From NCBI GenBank assembly GCA_937907555.1, contig CALEST010000372.1, forward strand, positions 1 through 11,727: a DNA stretch of 11,727 bases, read 5' to 3'. A model generated the notes under the pieces. It was given only the letters and a program-made list of their open reading frames with translations, was not told the DNA's origin and made no database searches. A program made the translations under genes and the position numbers. This stretch comes from an uncultured Sediminibacterium sp. (GTDB lineage Bacteria > Bacteroidota > Bacteroidia > Chitinophagales > Chitinophagaceae). Of this stretch, positions 8,279 through 11,727 are shown piece after piece. Positions within the stretch are counted from its first letter, which is position 1. Each line of letters starts with the position of its first letter.

Positions 8279-8310
8279 AACCAGTTTGGTTTCAGACGAA
8301 GTTCATAAGT
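8264..8310 (+). repeat. Short direct repeat: prfC 3' end echoed past the stop
   Basis: Bases 8264-8276, GAAGTGCATAAGT, at the end of prfC match 8298-8310, GAAGTTCATAAGT, at 12 of 13 positions with an offset of 34 bases. In its own frame the second copy would read SDEVHK, against TSEVHK at the RF3 C-terminus. This is probably a small ancient duplication or a remnant of an older 3' end. Confidence 0.55.
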
Positions 8311-8346
8311 GTGTACATTTTGATAATATTGGTTGAATTGAATTCA

Positions 8347-8354
8347 TTACTTTG
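8347..8354 (+). promoter_or_regulatory. Weak -7-like box before the M61 gene (TTACTTTG)
   Basis: TTACTTTG differs from TAnnTTTG at the second base and lies 29 bases before the ATG. TTG triplets occur nearby, but none at the usual 19-21-base spacing. It is only a candidate, kept because the prfC-M61 gap is long enough to need a promoter. Confidence 0.22.
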
Positions 8355-8383
8355 ATGTCGCTTTGTATTCAAAAACATCTTGT

Positions 8384-9934
8384 ATGAAAACTGTATTACC
8401 GATAACCATATTCTTGTTTATTTTAATCGGGACAAGTTACGCACAACCTAACCTTAAATACACTGTCCGCATGCCACAGGCTGCACAGGGAAAGTTTCAT
8501 ATTCTGCTTGAAGCAAAAGGGTTTGCATCCGACACACTGATATTTAAAATGCCGAACTGGATGCCTGGTTATTACCAGCTCATGAACTATGCAAAAGGCA
8601 TGGATTCTCTGCAGGCCAGGAATCAACAGGGTAACCCATTAACAGTTAACAGACTTGCAGAAAACACCTGGCAGGTGGTAGTACCAAAGAAATCGGCATT
8701 TACCATTACCTATCAGGTAAAAACCAGCCGCAAGTTTGTAGCCAATAGTTTTATTGATAGTGCACATGCATACATTGTACCCGCTAATAATTTTCTTTAT
8801 GTAGACGGTATGCTGCAACTCCCCGTGCAAGTACAGGTGAACAACGGGGATCAACCCGGCTTTAAAAAAATAGCAACCGGATTGGATAAAGTTGCCGGGA
8901 AGTCCAATGTATTTACAGCTCCCGATTTTGATATTTTATACGATTGCCCCATCCTGGTAGGTGATTTAAAAGAGTTGCCGGCTTTTACAGTAAGAGGAGT
9001 GCCTCACCGTTTCATTGGGTATAAAATGGGCGATTTTGATGAGCAACTTTTCATGAATACTTTACAAAAAGCAATTGAGCAGGGAGTGAATATAATTGAT
9101 GATATCCCTTTTAAAGAATATACATTTATTGGGATTGGTCCGGGCAGAGGGGGTATTGAACACCTGAACAATACCACTGTTAGTTTTAGCGGCAATGAAT
9201 TAAAAACACCAGACGATATTAACCGAATCATGAATTTTTTGAGTCATGAATATTTTCATCATTACAATGTAAAAAGAATCCGTCCGGTAGAACTAGGCCC
9301 CTTTGATTACGAAAAGGGAAGCAGAACCACACAGTTATGGATCAGTGAAGGGCTCTCCGTTTACTTTGAATACCTCATGGTAAAGCGGGCTAAAATTGTA
9401 GACCGGAATATGTTTTTCAACAATCTTGCAAATAATATTACGGCACATGAAAACAATCCTGGTAAGGCTCACCAAAGTTTAATTCAATCCAGCTACAATA
9501 CCTGGTCAGATGGTCCTTTCGGTACCAGCGGAGTCGATAAAAACAAAGCCATTTCTTATTATGATAAAGGCCCGGTTGTAGGCATGCTACTCGATTTAGC
9601 CATCCGGCAGGCTTCTCAAAATAAAAAATCCCTCGACGATGTAATGCGCTTAATGTACAGGGAGTATTATCAGAAACGGAAACGTGGATTTACCGATGCC
9701 GAGTTTCAGGCTGCCTGCGAGCAAATGGCTGGTAAGTCGCTGGCTGCTGAATTTGATTATGTGTACACTACCCAGCCCCTTAATTATAATCAATACCTTG
9801 GGTATGCCGGGCTTGAGTTGGTAAGCAACATTGAGGAAAAAGGAGAAGTTAAAAAAACAAAGTATCGCATTCAGGCTTTAGCCAGTACCAATGCTACACA
9901 AAACGCCATATTGAATTCCTGGCTGGGGGAGTAA
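8384..9934 (+). CDS. Secreted M61-family metallopeptidase
   Basis: Probable zinc aminopeptidase-like enzyme of family M61 (glycyl aminopeptidase relatives), exported to the periplasm. The ATG at 8384 gives MKTVLPITIFLFILIGTSYA, a clear signal peptide with likely cleavage after Ala20; an in-frame TTG seven codons upstream would spoil it. The N-terminal beta domain fills about 25-190. The conserved GRGGIEHLNNTT is near 255-264 (Glu259). The zinc motif is HEYFH (288-292), with the third ligand Glu322 in WISEGLSVYFEY. The gluzincin layout is complete, so the enzyme should be active. At 516 residues it is shorter than many relatives: no recognisable C-terminal PDZ domain is present, and about 50 residues follow the catalytic part. 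It lies 105 bases past prfC and ends six bases before a terminator hairpin, so it is probably a single transcription unit. The natural substrate is unknown. Confidence 0.9.
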   Translation: MKTVLPITIFLFILIGTSYAQPNLKYTVRMPQAAQGKFHILLEAKGFASDTLIFKMPNWMPGYYQLMNYAKGMDSLQARNQQGNPLTVNRLAENTWQVVVPKKSAFTITYQVKTSRKFVANSFIDSAHAYIVPANNFLYVDGMLQLPVQVQVNNGDQPGFKKIATGLDKVAGKSNVFTAPDFDILYDCPILVGDLKELPAFTVRGVPHRFIGYKMGDFDEQLFMNTLQKAIEQGVNIIDDIPFKEYTFIGIGPGRGGIEHLNNTTVSFSGNELKTPDDINRIMNFLSHEYFHHYNVKRIRPVELGPFDYEKGSRTTQLWISEGLSVYFEYLMVKRAKIVDRNMFFNNLANNITAHENNPGKAHQSLIQSSYNTWSDGPFGTSGVDKNKAISYYDKGPVVGMLLDLAIRQASQNKKSLDDVMRLMYREYYQKRKRGFTDAEFQAACEQMAGKSLAAEFDYVYTTQPLNYNQYLGYAGLELVSNIEEKGEVKKTKYRIQALASTNATQNAILNSWLGE

Positions 9935-9939
9935 AATCT

Positions 9940-9961
9940 CCGTGAAATCACGGTTTCTTTT
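9940..9961 (+). terminator. Compact terminator after the M61 gene
   Basis: CCGTG (9940-9944) pairs perfectly with CACGG (9949-9953) around an AAAT tetraloop, followed by TTTCTTTT. It begins six bases after the stop codon. The stem is short but GC-rich and well placed for rho-independent termination. Confidence 0.6.
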
Positions 9962-10001
9962 CATTCGGCAAAACCCTATTTTACCAGGATAATATGGGTT
10001 T

Positions 10002-10622
10002 ATGCGCAAGTTATTGTTATGGTCTTTTACCCGGGGATTATTGCTGTGTTTGTTTCTTAGCCTAAACGGCTGTACCCGTATACCTTTGCAAAGTATTACC
10101 CTTTCCGAAAAAATTCAGGAAGAGGGCGAGAGAATGCATCGCTTGAATATATTGTTGGTGCATCAGGTTTTTGCAGAGAAAAAAAACAGGGTGAACGATT
10201 TTATTCAAAAAGAATACACAGCAAAAATCGTGGCTAAGATGACGGAGGATCTAGACGATGAAACAGACCCCAAATCAGTTTTGCCTGAAATGATGGCAGC
10301 GGCTTTGCCCCTGATTACCGAAAGGCAATATGCTATGCAGCTGGCGCTGGATTCTGCCAAAATAAAATTGCTGGATCAGTTGAATGCCGATTTTAAGCAG
10401 TACCAGCTGGCTACTTCAGAGATGAAAAAATTATTGGAATCAGCAGTAAAATTGAATGAAAGCAAGAAACAGTTATTGAATCAATCCCAATGGTTGAATA
10501 AGAAGGGCATCAACTACGAACAGCTTGCTGAATTGCTCGACCGGTTTATTCAGTCTTCCGGAAATATTGGTGGGATGGTAGGGAATCTAAACAAAGACCT
10601 CAGTAAAATATTAGAGCAATAA
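10002..10622 (+). CDS. Putative helical lipoprotein, function unknown
   Basis: I do not recognise this 206-residue protein. It begins MRKLLLWSFT, followed by a hydrophobic run and LNGC (21-24), a lipobox-like site making Cys24 the probable lipidated residue; Asn at -2 is a deviation that this phylum often tolerates. The residues after Cys24 (TRIPLQ) lack the acidic surface-export signal described for some Bacteroidota, so a periplasm-facing location is more likely (inference). The mature part, about 183 residues, is rich in Lys, Glu, Gln and Leu and looks almost wholly alpha-helical. It has an acidic stretch TEDLDDETD (81-89), a nonpolar segment PEMMAAALPLI (95-105) and a Gly-rich patch SGNIGGMVGN near the C-terminus. 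The gene follows the M61 terminator and lies 40 bases before the 88-residue gene, suggesting a small operon. The ATG at 10002 keeps the full signal sequence. Confidence 0.8.
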   Translation: MRKLLLWSFTRGLLLCLFLSLNGCTRIPLQSITLSEKIQEEGERMHRLNILLVHQVFAEKKNRVNDFIQKEYTAKIVAKMTEDLDDETDPKSVLPEMMAAALPLITERQYAMQLALDSAKIKLLDQLNADFKQYQLATSEMKKLLESAVKLNESKKQLLNQSQWLNKKGINYEQLAELLDRFIQSSGNIGGMVGNLNKDLSKILEQ

Positions 10623-10662
10623 AACTTACAGTATTATTCGCAAGTAAAATCAGTAGAGAGCT

Positions 10663-10929
10663 ATGGAAAACAAATGGAAAAAAAGAGCAGCACTGGCTCA
10701 GAAAGAAACCGATGCTGAATTGGTTCAGGAAATTCGTTCGCTCAGCGGCTTTAATCCCCCCGAATTAACTAAGCTCCTGGCGGAACATGATATGAGTAAC
10801 AAAGAATTTGATCAGCTGATTAAACTGGTGAAAGACCATACCAAAAGCAACAATGACAAGGCCAAAGCCATTGGCAATATCCAGAATGGGGTTGAAATTC
10901 TGATAGGAGTCCTGGGAAAGCTCATCTAG
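10663..10929 (+). CDS. Small helical protein (88 aa), function unknown
   Basis: I do not recognise this family. The product is 88 residues, highly charged and with no cysteine, signal peptide or clear transmembrane helix at the N-terminus (MENKWKKRAALAQ). Two helical parts are likely (about 1-50 and 45-65), and the last dozen residues (VEILIGVLGKLI, 77-88) are hydrophobic to amphipathic and could pack against a partner or touch a membrane. AGAGAG-like purines (GTAGAGAG) lie just before the ATG. Coding-like composition, a proper start and a close position behind the lipoprotein gene make it a real gene rather than a chance frame. No terminator or promoter is seen between the two, so co-transcription is likely. 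A shared task is a guess from position only. Confidence 0.7.
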   Translation: MENKWKKRAALAQKETDAELVQEIRSLSGFNPPELTKLLAEHDMSNKEFDQLIKLVKDHTKSNNDKAKAIGNIQNGVEILIGVLGKLI

Positions 10930-10947
10930 GGTTCCCCTCAAAATCCT

Positions 10948-10955
10948 TAATTTTG
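10948..10955 (+). promoter_or_regulatory. Candidate -7 promoter box for rimO (TAATTTTG)
   Basis: TAATTTTG matches TAnnTTTG and ends seven bases before the rimO ATG. No -33 TTG is visible at the usual distance. If used, it would yield a transcript with almost no leader, consistent with the absence of a Shine-Dalgarno here. Confidence 0.42.
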
Positions 10956-10962
10956 CCCTCTC

Positions 10963-11727
10963 ATGAAGGCAAAAACACTTAAGAAGGACAAGGTTAATAT
11001 CATTACGCTGGGTTGCAGCAAGAATCTGGTTGATTCAGAAGTACTGAGTGGTCAGCTGGCCGCCAATGAAATTGATGTAGTACATGAAAATGCCAAACTC
11101 GATCATAATATCGTGGTGGTGAATACCTGTGGTTTTATTGATAAGGCAAAAGAAGAAAGCATCAATACCATATTGGATCAGGTGGAATTGAAGCGCAGAG
11201 GAAAACTTGACAAAGTATATGTTACCGGCTGTTTAAGTGAGCGATACAGAGGCGATTTGGAAGCCGAAATGCCGGAAGTGGATGCCTGGTTTGGTACGCT
11301 GGAACTGCCGCTGATTTTAAAACAATTTGAAGCCGATTATAAAGCAGAACTATTGGGGGAAAGAATGCTGAGCACCCCCAAGCATTATGCGTATTTAAAA
11401 ATTTCAGAAGGCTGCAACAGAACCTGTTCATTCTGCGCTATTCCTTTGATGCGCGGAAAACATATTAGCCGTTCTATTGAAGACCTGGTAAAAGAAGCAG
11501 AAACCCTGGTTCAAAAGGGAGTGAAGGAAATTATGTTGATTGCTCAGGAACTAACCTATTACGGACTGGACATTTACAAAGAAAGAGCTTTGCCTAAGTT
11601 GTTGGATGCATTGGCCGATGTAAAAGGACTGGAGTGGATTCGTCTGCATTATGCTTACCCAAGCAAGTTCCCTTTAGAAATACTGGAAGTGATGCAGAGA
11701 CGCGACAATATTTGTAAGTACCTGGAT
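10963..11727 (+). CDS. rimO: Ribosomal protein S12 methylthiotransferase RimO, 3'-partial
   Basis: Radical-SAM enzyme that adds a methylthio group to the conserved aspartate of ribosomal protein S12, using two 4Fe-4S clusters. The frame is open from the ATG at 10963 to the window edge: 255 codons of a protein usually about 430-440 residues long. The N-terminal methylthiotransferase domain shows its three cluster cysteines, Cys18 in LGCSKNLVDSE, Cys56 in NTCGF and Cys90 in TGCLSE. The radical-SAM motif GCNRTCSFC supplies Cys151, Cys155 and Cys158 and is followed by AIPLMRGKHISR. LGCSKNLVDSE and the AIPxMRG context favour RimO over the tRNA enzymes MiaB and MtaB. The C-terminal TRAM domain lies off the window. 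The upstream gap of 33 bases carries a -7 box, so it may have its own promoter even though it could also be read from the preceding pair. Confidence 0.95.
   Translation, partial: MKAKTLKKDKVNIITLGCSKNLVDSEVLSGQLAANEIDVVHENAKLDHNIVVVNTCGFIDKAKEESINTILDQVELKRRGKLDKVYVTGCLSERYRGDLEAEMPEVDAWFGTLELPLILKQFEADYKAELLGERMLSTPKHYAYLKISEGCNRTCSFCAIPLMRGKHISRSIEDLVKEAETLVQKGVKEIMLIAQELTYYGLDIYKERALPKLLDALADVKGLEWIRLHYAYPSKFPLEILEVMQRRDNICKYLD

Noticed and set aside
8363..8383. TTG at 8363 as the M61 start
   Set aside because: It adds seven polar residues before a well-formed signal peptide; the ATG at 8384 fits an exported protein better.
10928..10940. AGGG-TTC-CCCT hairpin after the 88-residue gene as a terminator
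   Set aside because: Four-pair stem with a three-base loop and no T run directly after it.
1..11727. Mobile element, CRISPR array, toxin-antitoxin or defence system
   Set aside because: No transposase, integrase, regularly spaced repeats, attachment-like duplications or defence-family motifs were seen on either strand.

Overview
The window looks like ordinary chromosome of a member of the Bacteroidota, most likely a Chitinophagaceae-type bacterium. The reasons are: moderate to low GC; the promoter motif TAnnTTTG in front of several genes; few Shine-Dalgarno sequences; and protein styles typical of that phylum (an FtsE reading VVFQDFQLLTDR, an SMC reading RLKSLEIKGFKSFADK, an M61 peptidase with a signal peptide, a RimO reading LGCSKNLVDSE). 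I saw no insertion sequence, integrase, tRNA, rRNA or CRISPR array, and nothing clearly acquired by transfer.

Layout from left to right. The window opens inside an FtsE-type ABC ATPase (1-443, +, 5' end missing). It converges on a minus-strand pair of GT-B glycosyltransferases. Transcription order is 2815-1607, then 1605-478, with one base between them and a TTG start served by a strong AGGAG. A 299-base, partly very AT-rich divergent region separates this pair from smc (3115-6633, +, GTG start). A 58-base gap holding both a terminator-like hairpin and a -7 promoter box leads to prfC, release factor 3 (6692-8278). A secreted M61 metallopeptidase follows (8384-9934) and ends in a compact terminator. 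Next come two small genes of unknown function: a lipoprotein (10002-10622) and an 88-residue helical protein (10663-10929). The 5' part of rimO (10963 to the window end) closes the window.

The genes are mostly housekeeping: division or peptidoglycan remodelling (FtsE), chromosome organisation (SMC), termination-factor recycling (RF3) and ribosomal protein S12 modification (RimO). The accessory part is the glycosyltransferase pair, probably for a cell-surface glycan, the periplasmic peptidase, and the lipoprotein/small-protein pair. I see no clear new multi-gene system. The best candidates for something undescribed are the lipoprotein/88-residue pair, an echo of the prfC 3' end just past its stop codon, and -7 promoter boxes placed so close to start codons that short-leader or leaderless mRNAs are likely.
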